From Calvatia gigantea (lineage: Eukaryota; Basidiomycota; Agaricomycetes; Agaricales; Lycoperdaceae), in the NCBI GenBank assembly GCA_025093985.1, contig JACAAK010000007.1, positions 248,001-312,000 of the forward strand: a stretch of DNA of 64,000 nt, in the 5' to 3' direction. Shown here piece by piece: positions 12,055 to 23,637 of the stretch. Every line of letters begins with the position of its first letter. The first letter of the stretch is position 1. The notes beneath the pieces are model-generated. The model searched no databases and was not told the DNA's origin. It saw only the letters and a program-made list of their open reading frames with translations. The position numbers and the translations under genes are program-made.

Positions 12055-13839
12055 ATGGCCGAACACGACCTCACAAAAACCATCATACCCTACCTCGACC
12101 GCCACCTCTCCTTCCCACTCCTCACACACCTCGCAGAAACCCAACTCTTCCCCGCAGAAGAAGTCACTCAAGCCCAATATGAACTCGCAAAGGGAACCAA
12201 CATGTTCGATTACGCCGTCGCTCTTTTTCAACAGATTCACCCTGATCAACAAATCCCTCCTGGTACGCGTGTTCTGTTCTTAGAGAAATAGATTGTGGTT
12301 TTGAGATTGTGTGTGTGTGTTGCAGAATTCGACGGGAAAAGACAAAATGCCGTATCGACACATGAGCGACTACAACAAGAAGCACAAGCCGTGTTGGACG
12401 TGATCGAGAATCCAGACGTGGCACAAGCACTCCGACAAGACAAAAACCAAAATCTCCAATTCCTCAAAGACAACTACGGCGTGCGTTTGGGCCATTCATT
12501 CCACATCTCATAACTAACCCGATCGCAGCTCACACTCGAACAAATAACCGCCCTCTACAACTTTGGCCAATTCCAATACTCCTACGGAAACTATAGCGGT
12601 GCCGCAGATTACCTCTACCACTTCCGTGTCCTCTCCACCGATACAGAACTCACCACCTCTGCGCATTGGGGGAAACTCGCTTCGGATGTTTTGATAGGGA
12701 AATGGGATACGGGGCTTGAGGAGCTTAATACACTCCGGGATCTTATCGATTCGAGATCGGCTGCTTCTATTTTGGCTGCTGCTGCTAGTGCGGGTGGAAG
12801 AGGAGCGGCAGCGGATAAAACGGAGCCTGCATTGGTGCAGTTACATTCGAGGACGTGGTTAGTCCATTGGTCTTTATTCATCTACTTCAACCACGCCCAA
12901 GGCCGTACGCTTCTCCTCGAAACGTTCCTCTCACCAACTTACTTGAACACCATCCAAACGAGTTGTCCTTGGATCTTGCGATACGTCACAGCAGCCGCCA
13001 TCCTCTCTCGCAAAACCTCCTCCTCCACTACCTCTTCCCCAGCTACAACACCCGTCTCCTCCCGCGTCCGAAACGCCATCCGCGAAATAGTCAAAGTAAT
13101 CCAAATGGAAGAATACCAATACCAAGACCCCGTCACATCTTTCCTCAAAGAACTCTACATCGAATTCGATTTCGAAGCAGCACAGAGAGAACTAAAATCA
13201 GCCGAAGAAGTGGTGAAGAACGATTTCTTTTTAGGGGATTTTAGAGAAGAATTTTTGGATAATGCGAGGTATTTGATAAGTGAGGCGTATTGTAGGATTC
13301 ATCAGAGGATTGATATTGCGTGGGTATTGGCATTAATCTCAAAAAGCATATATTATTGATGTGTTTGTACACAGAGACCTTTCGGAGAGACTCAACCTCT
13401 CACGCGATGAAGGTGAGAAATGGGTCGTGAATCTAATCAGAGAAACTCGGATGGGCGCCGACGCTAAAATTGATCTTGAAAAAGTTCGTCTGTTTACTAC
13501 TCCCCTCCCCCCCCCCTGCTCCCACTCCCACTCCCCCATGCTCACTTACTCACCGACTAAACATAGAACATTATCGAGATCAACAGACCCGCTCTCCCAG
13601 TATATCAATCTGTTATTGAGAAAACGCGTGGATTGGCTTTACGCACTCAAGCGCTTGGAACGGCGATTTTGCGTCCGGCGCAACAACAACATGTCCAACA
13701 ACAACAACAGCAACAACAACCACTGCCATTGCAACAACAACAACAGCAGCAGCAGCAGGGACAAGGGCAGCAGCAAGAGCGGGAGCAGCAAGAGGCGGAG
13801 GGGAGAGTGGATGGTCAGGTGCCGATTCCTGTCAACTAG
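12055..13839 (+). CDS. INT6: Eukaryotic translation initiation factor 3 subunit e (eIF3e/Int6)
   Basis: Subunit e of the eIF3 complex, which helps bring mRNA and the 40S ribosome together in the cytoplasm. Five exons keep the frame: 12055-12262, 12326-12480, 12529-13319, 13375-13483 and 13567-13839, giving 511 residues. The N-terminus [18 protein letters not shown] matches the family start. Other family landmarks are [46 protein letters not shown] and [19 protein letters not shown], followed by the C-terminal PCI domain ([50 protein letters not shown]). The usual length is about 445; the extra comes from an Ala/Gly insert near 12760-12830 and a Gln-rich tail coded at 13680-13800. The 48-base intron at 12481-12528 is the shortest in the gene. 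Confidence 0.95.
13680..13800 (+). repeat. CAA/CAG repeat coding the poly-Gln tail of eIF3e
   Basis: This is an interrupted CAA/CAG trinucleotide tract in the last exon of the eIF3e gene. It encodes runs of up to nine glutamines broken by His-Val, Pro-Leu and Gly. It lies after the PCI domain, so length changes should not harm the core fold. Such tracts vary between strains. Confidence 0.85.
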
Positions 13840-14342
13840 AGTCTATTGTTGTTGTATGCTTTTTTTTTAAAAAGTCGGTGATACCCTCACCCCCCCTGTT
13901 CGTTAGAGAGAGTGTTGTATGAATATATGCTTGTTCTTGCGACGATAGCGAGCGATATTTCAACCCCGAGTTGGAAACCACCGTTAACCCCGAGCTATCC
14001 ACGGAAGCGAACCCCCCCCCCCCACCCAACGATTGAGGGCAGTTACTGTAAGGAGGTGGTTGTCATCGGTACAGAGTATAATATGATACATGTCAGGTCG
14101 TCTGATAATCAGAGCAAACCCCACTGTGATTATATTTGAAATTCGGAAGACCGGCTCTTCTTTGATCAAGTGACGGCAACGAGGGTTCAGGCCCAGAGCC
14201 GATAATAACCCCCCACACACACATCATCACCTTCCTCAACGGTCCATCTTCCCTTTTCCTGCTTGGACCATCTTTCCAAGGCTCGGCGAGTAACGTGTAT
14301 ATTGCAAACGATACCAACGCCAAGGTCACAACTCTTTTGAAG

Positions 14343-17300
14343 ATGCCAGAATTCTCGAGGACGATAGTTAAACTCTTCACGAGAGCCGCTTCTGAACCAG
14401 TGAGTGTGTGCGCACGCATCTCATTTCGCAAGAAGGGGGTGTGGTTACGACGGATACTTGTTGTTTTTCTTTAGGGCGGTTTGTTAAGTGGCAAAGACCC
14501 ATCTGCGTACGACCCCGCTGACCCCATAAGGCTATGGATCATCCAAGTTGGTTAGTCTTTAGCTCCCCTACTTCTTTAACGTCGATCGCGTTGACTTTGG
14601 ATGTATCATTAGGTATCATCGTATGCACTGCGAGTCTCCTCTCTCTCGCCTTGAGAAAGCTTCGTCAACCCAAAGTCATCGCAGAAGTATTGGGCGGTAT
14701 CCTCCTCGGTCCTACTGCCTTTGGTAAGTCCTCCCCCTAACCCTCACCCCCGCTCCCTCACCCACTCCCAACTCACCACACCCAACCCCAACAGGCCGCA
14801 TCCCCGGCTTCACAAAACACATCTTCCCATCCGACTCCCGCCCCTACCTCAGCCTCGTAGCCAACATAGGCCTCTGCCTCTTCCTCTTCCTCGTCGGCCT
14901 CGAAATAGACGCAACCATCATAAAACGTAACGCCCGTCTCTCAGCCACAGTCGCTTTCGCAGGCATGGCTCTTCCCTTCGGTCTCGGCGCTGGTCTCTCC
15001 ATACCCCTCTACGAACACTTCGTGGATCATAATGTGCAATTTACACATTTTATGTTGTTTACGGGTGTCGCGTATTCGATTACGGCGTTTCCGGTTTTGT
15101 GTAGGATTTTGACAGAGTTGAAGTTGTTGGATACGACGGTGGGGATTGTGGTTCTTTCGGCTGGGGTGGGGAATGATATTGGTGAGTGATACGTTTCTTT
15201 TTATCACTTTCTTTTGCATTTGGATTGTGACCTCCGTGGCGCAGTTGGATGGACACTTCTCGCTTTGAGTGTAGCACTCGTCAATGCCGGATCGGGGTTA
15301 ACAGCACTCTGGATTCTACTCACCTGTGTGGGGTGGACACTCTTCCTTCTCTTCCCGGTTAAATTTGCATTCAAATGGCTCGCGAAAAAGACTGGATCCA
15401 GTGCGTGTTCATTCATTAAATCAATCAATCAATCAATCACACACTTAGTTATTGCTCTCTAATTTCCAGCCGAAAATGGACCATCGATGTTCTTTATGAC
15501 AGTAACGATGATGACCCTATTCGGCTCAGCATTCTTCACAGATATCATAGGCGTTCATGCTATTTTTGGTACGCACTCCTCCCTGCTTCATTTTCATTTC
15601 ACGCACGTGCTCCGCGCGCTGATATGAGCTATTAATAACGATTATGCTTAGGCGCGTTCGTTACCGGATTAATCGTACCAAGAGAAGGAGGCCTCGCTAT
15701 TGCATTAACAGAGAAATTGGAGGATATGGTCGCTATTCTATTTTTACCCCTCGTAAGCCCTTCTCTCCCCGCCCCCGCATCTAACCAAGAACTGATGTGT
15801 ATGTTTTTCGATGTATGTAGTATTTCACATTATCAGGACTTTCAACGGATTTAGGAACATTAGATAACGGTGCGTCCCATGCATCATCGCCATCCCTGTG
15901 GGGTTATATATACTAAACCTCAACACGAAGGAATAACCTGGGGATTCACAATCGCAATAATGGCATTGGCATTCACGGGTAAATTCGGAGGGTGCACACT
16001 CGCAGCACACTACTTCGCAGGATTCAGCTGGCGCGAATCGTCTACCATCGGGTCACTTATGAGTTGTAAAGGGTACGGCGCCCACACCTCCCATCAAATT
16101 CATACTAACATTAATATTTCGGTTAGTCTCGTGGAACTCATCGTCCTCAACGTCGGCCTACAAGCCGGAATCCTATCCACACGCGTTTTCTCAATGTTCG
16201 TACTCGAAGCACTCGTGTTGACGTTCATGACTACCCCACTCGTGACGTACCTCTACCCACCCAAGTATCGTGTCCGAATTGCGAAATCGGGTGCGAATTT
16301 TAATAATGTCGCTGATGACGAAAATGCTGCTGCTGCCGCAAGAAAAAAGAAGAAACAGAGGAAACAGGGGAAACGGGAGAAACAGGGGAAACAAGGGAAA
16401 CGAAGTGGTGCTGGTGAGGGTAGAAGGAGTGGGAGTGGGAGTGGGAGTGGTGAATATGAGGAAGAAAAGGAATTTGAGGAGAAGACCAAGTTTACGATTG
16501 TCCTGGACAAAATCGAACATCTACCCGGCGCGATGGCCGTTGCGCAGTTGATTAACCCTCTAGTCGCTGGGTTTTGTGATGACGATGATGATGCTGACGA
16601 TGAAGGTTCTGTAGACGAAGCCGCCCTCGACGAAATCGAAGCAGAGAAAGAGGACAGGATATCAGAAAAGTTACAGCTAAAGCTAAACAGTCCTACAGGC
16701 CGACAATCCCCAACACCCTCCACAACCTCTTCTTCTTCCTCTTCCCCCTCCTCCTCCTCCTCTCCCCCCTCCACCACCCACCTCCTCACTCACGCCACCA
16801 CCACCCACCATCAACGCCCACCGCCTCATCAAACTAACAGACCACATCTTCTCAGCCGTCATGAAATCACACGACACCTCAACCCTCCTACACACCGACC
16901 CCCTCCTCTCCATCTTCCGCATGTTCGCTCTATTACAAGGGATACCCGTTCAAGGGGAGGTGGATATGGTACCTGAAGAAGAAATGGCGGAGTGTACGGT
17001 TGGTAGAGCGGAGGCGTTTGGTGCGGAGATGGTTATTGTTCCTTGGGTTCTCCATTCTTCTGGTACAAGTACCAATATGGGTGCAGGAGGGGGAACAGGG
17101 GGAGAGCAGCAGAGTCAGGCACAGAGTCAGGTTCAGACGCCGAGAGGTGGGGTTATACATAACCCTTTCGATGCGTTGTTCAGATCTGGTGGAGGAGCTG
17201 GGACGAGCACACCCGCGTCGCCGGAGACGACTCATCATGGACATGGACACGGACACGGACATGGCCACGGACACGGACATGGGTTATGGACAATCACGCA

Positions 17301-18407
17301 CAGTCCTTCAGTTATCCACTCCCTTTTCATCCGAAGTGTATTCGCGAAATCGGATGTGGATGTCGGATTGTACATCGACCAGAGTGGGTTGGTTGGTGCT
17401 ACACCACCATCAAACACTAACGAGGGTGGTATAACCCCCTCTGCCGGGTTCGGGAATCCTATGGGGATCCTGGGTCTTGATGGAAGTAGGAAAGGAAGAG
17501 GGAGGATGCACATTTTCTTACCCTTCTTCGGGGGACCTGATGATCGACTCGCGTTGGAGTTTGTTGTGGGGTTGTGTAGGAGGAACGAGAGGCTCCGAGC
17601 GACGGTGGTTAGGCTTAAGAAAGTCGAGGGGAGTGTTGTTAAAGCCGCTGCTACTGGCGCTGGTGGAACGATTCCTGGTGCAGAAGGTGGAGATAAAGGT
17701 AAATCTCAAGGAGATAGGAACGAGGAAATTAATACGACTACTGTCGCTTCTGTAAGTTTTTCTTTTTCATACTCCTATCAACAGTGACTGATGCTTGATG
17801 CTTTGTTTGTAGAATATCGCCGGATTCCCGGATACTGTGTACGGATACACGGGTACGGAAGGTTCGAATGCAATCAGGAGACGGCGGATAATATCATCTG
17901 GGCACGATACACCAGCACCAGTCTTCGTCCTACAGTTACAAGAGTCGCGAGCTCATTATCTGCTTCGTCATCCAAGTCCCCTCCCCCTCCCTCTCAAGAC
18001 GACGAAAGGTCGTTGGGGCCCACCGCACCAAGGGTGACTTTCAAAGAGATCACCTCCGCAAAACCATTACACACCGCGTTAGACGAAGCCTATACCATCC
18101 AACAACTTTCCACCAACCACAAGCGTACACGCAAAGCTAGCAGAACATCTGCAGCAGGCGCGGGAGTTGTAATCGTCACAGGTCGTTCTCGACGTCTCGC
18201 AGTTGAATCTCACCGAGCTGAATTGAAAGAACTCATGCGAGGAGGACTGGTCATGGTGGAAGTGGTGGTAGTCACGGAAACGTGACGGAGAGTGGGATGA
18301 TGAGAGAGGTGAAGAAGACTCTTGGGGAAGTTGGGAGTGCGTTTGTTGGACGAGGCGTGGGTGTTGGTGTGTGGATTTTACAGGCTGCACTTGATGGAGA
18401 GAGGTGA
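14343..18407 (+). CDS. KHA1: K+/H+ antiporter of the Kha1 type (CPA2 family), with frame breaks near the 3' end
   Basis: A cation/proton exchanger of internal membranes. Exons kept in phase: 14343-14399, 14475-14550, 14613-14723, 14795-15181, 15245-15400, 15470-15568, 15652-15752, 15821-15869, 15931-16072, 16127 to about 16604, then to 17751, and 17813-18407. The N-terminus reads SGKDPSAYDPADPIRLWIIQ, followed by a twelve-or-so helix domain with RQPKVIAEVLGGILLGPTAF, LFLFLVGLEID, and KG/LVELIVLNVGLQAGI. A long cytoplasmic part follows: Lys-rich and acidic, then INAHRLIKLTD, TDPLLSIFRMFALLQGIPV, and VWILQAALDGER at the end. Near 16600-16810 the frame must shift by one; an 88-base intron (GTAGAC...CTACAG) would do this. 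After 17813 two further shifts, near 17850 and 18245, fit single missing bases and no intron, so the gene or the assembly may be damaged there. Confidence 0.88.
17232..17284 (+). repeat. Gly-His dipeptide repeat in the antiporter tail
   Basis: A GGACAC/GGACAT hexamer-like tract in frame with the Kha1-type gene, coding roughly nine alternating His-Gly units after two His. It sits in the cytoplasmic C-terminal part, in a variable Gly/Gln/Ser-rich insert. His-Gly runs can bind divalent metals, but no function is shown here. Confidence 0.8.
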
Positions 18408-18519
18408 TGGTCCTCCCATTCGGTTTCGGATATAATGTACATGTGTATTTATGGTTTGTGATGGTTTAACGACGTGTAATGATTTCCGGCTTGATCCCTG
18501 GTCCATCCGCAATTGTAAT

Positions 18520-19719
18520 TCATACATGACTATGCTCACTTCTTGTCGTGTCCGCCAACTCGATCGATTCTGGAGGAATAGCATCACGTGATAGCACTCT
18601 AGATCCACCATGTTCCCCAAGTGCTCTCCCCCTCGCGACTTGATATATAATCAAAACAGAAGAAATTGACTTCAATCGGAAAGAAGGCGAAAAATCAGTC
18701 CCTATTTTCTCGCGTAAGTGTTAAAAAAACCCACTTGGCATGGAACGACTATCTGTATGGCCAAAGATCCAAACCCACCACCAGCCACCGCAACACCGAT
18801 CGCAGCAATAACCGTTATGGGTATATTCAAAGCGGCGGACTCCAGCAACATACCCACAACCTTCATATGCGGCTCTGTTAGCCCTTTGTTCCCCACGGAC
18901 TGCTCTAATCATGCGCCGGTGCAGAAGGAGACGAATGACGATATTACAGGTCACATAGAGGTTGAGAAGGATGTTGGTGGCCAGGGATAGTGTAACGAGG
19001 AATCGAATTCGTGAGTAAGCGGGATCGGTGTCGCTGAAACCTTTCGGTAACCCTGCTGAGAGGATACTCGCAGAAGTGCCTGTCACTATCTTCCCATTAG
19101 AAACGGTTTCATTTTTTAAGGATCTGGTTTAGCCCCACCTACTGTACTCAGTAAGAGACATAAAGGAAATATCCAGGCCAAATTTGACCAATGTAAAATT
19201 GGACATGGTCCACGTAGTACCCTTTGAATCATGTAGCATCGCCAAACCTTCATTGTGGGTTGATGAATGAGTATTCTGACACAAAATGCACGGGGACTGA
19301 CTAGAAGGCCATCAGCTAGGACGGCGACTACTGCAACCACGACGTCCAAAGGAGTGACCAGGAGGTGTTCCGCTGGGCCGGGATTTGGGTCCCGAAGAAG
19401 GATGATACCGAGCGTTCGGGCATTCTTGACCTCAAAGATGGTGCTGGCAATGGAGAGGAGGAGGATGTAGACCTGATATAGTCTCGTCCGTTGCCGACTG
19501 CGAGTCGACCTGACTACGGGTGGACTGACCGCGCGTCGAGATTGAGTTCCTCTCACAATGTCCCAAGTTGAGCTGAACAAAACAGAGGAAAGCCAAGGTG
19601 ATCAACACGCCGTATGCGAATGTTCCGATGAGCAAGCCAATGAAGGAGCAAAGCGTGCTCTGGGCGCTGTCCCCGTCAGACACGGGGGAGGCAGTCTCCC
19701 GGAGATTAAGGTGCAACAT
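18520..19719 (-). CDS. Seven-helix fungal membrane protein of unknown function
   Basis: A paralogue of the partial gene at 1-395. Hydrophobic segments in order: IGLLIGTFAYGVLITLAFLC, LYQVYILLLSIAST, VVVAVVAVLADGLLV, NLAWIFPLCLLLSTV, FLVTLSLATNILLNLYV, GMLLESAALNIPITVIAA and FGSLAIQIVVP, seven in all. One intron is clear (GTCAGT...ATGAAG, about 19250-19320), and splicing gives the family motif DGLLVWRCYMIQR. The start is the ATG at 19719 (MLHLNLRETASP). The soluble tail VARGRALGEHGGSRVLSRD ends at a stop at 18520. The junction into that last exon has no ideal donor in the right phase; GTTTTTTTAA to ATCAAG works but is weak. Several inner splice sites are not pinned down. Function is unknown. 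Confidence 0.7.
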
Positions 19720-20522
19720 ACAGTACCGGGACGAACGAAGGAGAACTAAGTTCGACACGCCGTGTCATGCACACTATATAGGATGCCAAGTTCGGCGGGC
19801 GGTGCGACACGGGCACTTCATTAAAAGTCGATGTGAACGTTTGAACAGGTGAGTTCATTGGGATCGGCTTGTTGTCCGGTATTAAACGCGCCGGACTGCC
19901 TAAGTCACCACTTCGGACGCCGTCAGTCACCATGCTTTGATCGATTGATGAACAATTGATTGAACCCTCATATTTTTGAGTGTTCCCGCTTCACAAACTC
20001 TTTTCCTCGAAATTTTAACAATCAACACTGCATCGAGTCAATGTGACGCAAGTCAAATTAATAGCGGACTGAATCAATAAAATATGCCTTTCAATACGGC
20101 GAACCCCACACTTTCCTCGGTCGGCGTGATACTGATCTCATGACTTTTGCCACATAAACCCACGGGCGCAAAGTGTCCGTAAGCCACTTGTCGGCGCCAC
20201 AGATTACGAGTGAACGAGTTGAGAAGGCATTGATGTGATATGTGTTCATTATAGGCACAAGAAACTGCACCGCCCAGATGCATTTCCACCTCAAAACCTT
20301 CTTGTTCAGCCAAACAAGGCACTGATCTGACTCAACCACACGGCCCTGGCTTTCCGGAGATTCTGACAACGGAGCTTAATTATGTGTAGGGGGAAGAGAA
20401 GGAGGTAAGGGGTATCGTACTTTCCTAACTACACCGACAAAAGTCCAGGAAAACCAAAGGAAGGAATAACCTGACAACTGTCCAGTTATCGTTTTACCCA
20501 TAAAAACCCGCTATCTACTCAA
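19720..20522. other. Intergenic, no gene seen
   Basis: The likely promoter of the membrane-protein gene and the 3' flank of the apple-like gene, both on the minus strand. Open frames at about 20074-20369 show no familiar protein. Confidence 0.45.
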
Positions 20523-21343
20523 TTAATCCTTGCACCAGCCATCACTCTCAATGATGAAGTTAATAGAGCCATCAGGCTGGGTTTGACCACCCCTGTTATC
20601 GGCGTCCTCGGGTCCGTGGCAACTCTTGTAAAGGGAACAGGTGAGGAGGGGGCTGCCATCCTATTCGAGATCAACCGTCAGTAAATATAAACTTTGAAAA
20701 CCAATAACCGAAAATGTACCTTGCCATTGACGTCATGGTAACCTGTTGGCGATATGGTCAATAAAGGGTTCAGCCAGCATGGTGAGCTGACTTACTGTTC
20801 ACGAAGTTACAACCAGAAACGGAGTTACACATGGCCTTGCAATCAGCAACAGTCTCAACAAGACCAAAAGTCATGAAATCATCAGCCTGGACAGCGGCGG
20901 TGATATTCGTGAAAGTTGGGTGGTACCCATCCGAGGGAGGAGGCTGGGGTGGGTATGTTGGGGGAGGTGGGGGAGGTGGGAATTCATGCGGGCAATGAAT
21001 GATGAAAGGAATCAGATCCAAGATCTTGCAAATAAGCTAAGCGGTGACTTGTCAGTTTTGGAATTCATGTCGCAGGTGAGTGAAAACGTACTCCTCCCAA
21101 ACAAGGAAGATTAGGATGATTCCCGGGGTGGGGCCCATAGTACCAACCAGGCTTGCTACCGGGGACCCATGGTGGAATTGGCGAGCCGTAGTGGTTGGCA
21201 CTGGTCAGATCAAAGCCACCGAAGAGACCACCGAGGTCCAAGGAAAGACTGAGATCCCTAGCCTCCTCTGTTTTCGCAGTTGGTACTGCTCCAACAGAGC
21301 TTATGGCAATAGATGCTGCAGCCAAAAGAGTAGCGAAGCGCAT
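20523..21343 (-). CDS. Secreted protein with a PAN/apple-like Cys-rich domain
   Basis: Four exons keep the frame: 21343-21092, 21024-20796, 20742-20720 (only 23 bases) and 20660-20523, giving 213 residues. The start is the ATG at 21343 because it opens a clean signal peptide (MRFATLLAAASIAISSVGA); a longer in-frame start at 21418 would spoil it. A Pro/Gly/Tyr-rich linker with a PPPPPPP run follows. The C-terminal half has the spaced cysteines of apple/PAN-type modules: VADCKAMCNSVSGCNFVN, YHDVNGKDGSPLLTCSLY, KSCHGPEDADN, GGQTQPDGSINFI and DGWCKD at the end. Such modules bind sugars or proteins outside the cell; the ligand is unknown. Related secreted proteins occur in many mushroom genomes. 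Confidence 0.82.
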
Positions 21344-23637
21344 AGTGCTTGGAGAGCGATTAAGATTAAGCGAGAAAGAGCGGTGTAAGGAAAGAAAGAT
21401 TTGACGTGACAGGCTCACGACAATGGACCATTTCCTCAGACAGTCCTCGATTATATAGCTTTCGTAACGGCTGGTTGAGTTGTCTCAGTGAAGGAGGAAC
21501 GCCAGCTTTTGCGAAATTTTCTCTCGTTGACACTTGTTCTTGGATCTGCCGAGGCCTGGGATGTATTGTCAATGTCAGTGGTAGGTGTTCGACAGATGTG
21601 ATGCAAACGTTATGAGTGGTCAGTTTTTCACAGTTCCATGAGAATCACAACGTCGATCAAAGTGATCATTCCTTGTATGGTGCTCCAGTGTCGAGGTCAG
21701 GCACAGAATTCAGCCAACGAGGTGATTGAACAATGATATGTCGGTCAAATAACAGAACACCAATGTCCTGTATGACGGTTTCTCGTTCCACCGAAGGAAC
21801 AACCTTTTTAATGCCCCAAAATTCTGGCCTCCGCAAGACGTAGGTCGAAGTTGAAGCATGTCCTTGAACCTCTCGACGGGATAATGTATCCCGAAGGTAC
21901 CGTCCGTGGTGGTCTGTTAGAAAGCATGTGACATAGGACTAAATATATCTTTGGCACACGGCATCGAAGACGGAACTCCCGGCAAGTGTTCAGTATTAAT
22001 AGACTGGCAATAACAGCGTGCGTGGTGACGCAGTCCTACGTGCGGGTTTTGACAGCAGAGTCCAGACGCCAGGGACATCAGCCTGGCCCTTGTTGTGTGA
22101 GTTTCGAAGTCGGGAGAACTGGGGCTCACTAACACCGTTTCTGCAATGCCCTTTCTCCGCGAATCGGGAAGGTATCTTGCGGGTTAGGGTTCAAGCTTCC
22201 AAGTCATCGGGGTTGCTGAAGCCTGAATCGCCTGACTATCGTTATGTCAGAAGCGGAGAGGAAAAGGGCCCATTTGGGAAGTTCGAGTGAGAGAACGATG
22301 TTGGACTCCAGTTCAGAGATTCTTAAGGCCTGACAATAAATCATCTCTTGTCTTAGTAATTAATGATGCTAGAACTTCAGTGAATGAACAATATCAGATT
22401 TAATTGCAACCGCGGTGCTGTGGGGATGTTAGCAAGGGAAACCAGGATTGACCTTCCAACGAATTACTGTTTCCGAACTTTCTGCGCTATAAAAGAATGA
22501 AAGACGGTGTTGCCATTGTATTTGAGGGCGCGTTTTGTACTTCGGCTTCGGCGTCCATAGAAGCTGAAAATCGAAATCTGATATCATGTAGGGGCACATA
22601 CAGGAGGGAAGTCCTGCGTTAGATGGTAAGGGGAGATTTGTTGTAGAAATGGCCCTCTGGACTAAGTTCGGACAATTGACTGATTACTTACCATTTCTGT
22701 TGACTAGGTTTGCGGCATCACTTTCCCTACATAATCATAGATTATTTTCGCTACCAGTAGGATGTACACCTCAGTTTTGTTCTCTACGAGGACTGAGGTG
22801 AGTAATCTAGTATACCATTGTACCTTGTTCAATATCTGACATTAGTCTCAGATTTAACTCTTATTTTGGATCCTTCGATCTACGACGTTCGTTATCCTCT
22901 CACTTCAAGATTGCGTTACTGAAAAAATATCAGAGAATATTAAAAAAGAAAGAGACAGAAAGGCGAATTCGTAACTTGGTATTCTGCTAATAACAGGGAA
23001 TGAATAATAGCAGCAAAATGGGGTCTTTGTACGTGCCGTTACAGTCATGTCAGTACCTTCCCTCTTGCCTCATAGACATGTTGGCGCTCTTCCTGCCGCT
23101 TGGCTTGTTACAGCTTTCACCCACCCAACCACCCTGCCCCATCAACAACAAGCTTATGTAATTAGTGACTCGACAGGGCCGACTTGATCGCATTTACGTC
23201 TTCTTAGCATTTAATATTTTTGCAACTGATAAGCTACCTTCACAGTTGTTCATAGCGGGAAAGATCGTAAAAATCAGGAAAACCACTGTGATTTAAACAG
23301 GAGAATACAAAAGCTTTACGACATTCAGGATGGTTAAGTGGAAGTGCAGGAGTGGCAGCTCGATCCGAGGAGTACGGAGGGTCAACGCAACAAAAGGGAA
23401 AGAAGACGCACAAAGCTGTGCACAAGCCCAGCGCTCATGCATCATGCATCACGTATCATGTTCCACACCCTGAATATGAATTAGCGACTCCAATACGCAA
23501 TATTTCACTAATGCCCATTACCAAGAGGCCAACAAATATTGAGTCAACGAGCGCCAGAATCATATTTAAATGAGGCTCGCGACACTTCCATCAAGCGACG
23601 GTGTTTCTCCCATTATCCTATAATCAACGACATACCC
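21344..23637. other. Intergenic, no gene seen
   Basis: Between two divergent genes (apple-like on minus, ABC transporter on plus), so both promoters lie here. The minus-strand promoter includes a TATATA box at about 21451-21457. Open frames over 21917-22290 and 23240-23573 show no familiar domain. Confidence 0.45.

Noticed and set aside
17232..17284. Regular short repeats suggesting a CRISPR-like array
   Set aside because: It is a coding hexamer repeat without spacers, in a eukaryotic gene.
16191..17513. Long minus-strand frames opposite the antiporter tail
   Set aside because: Repetitive Ser/Phe/Pro translations of GA- and CT-rich antisense sequence; the plus strand has the recognisable family protein.
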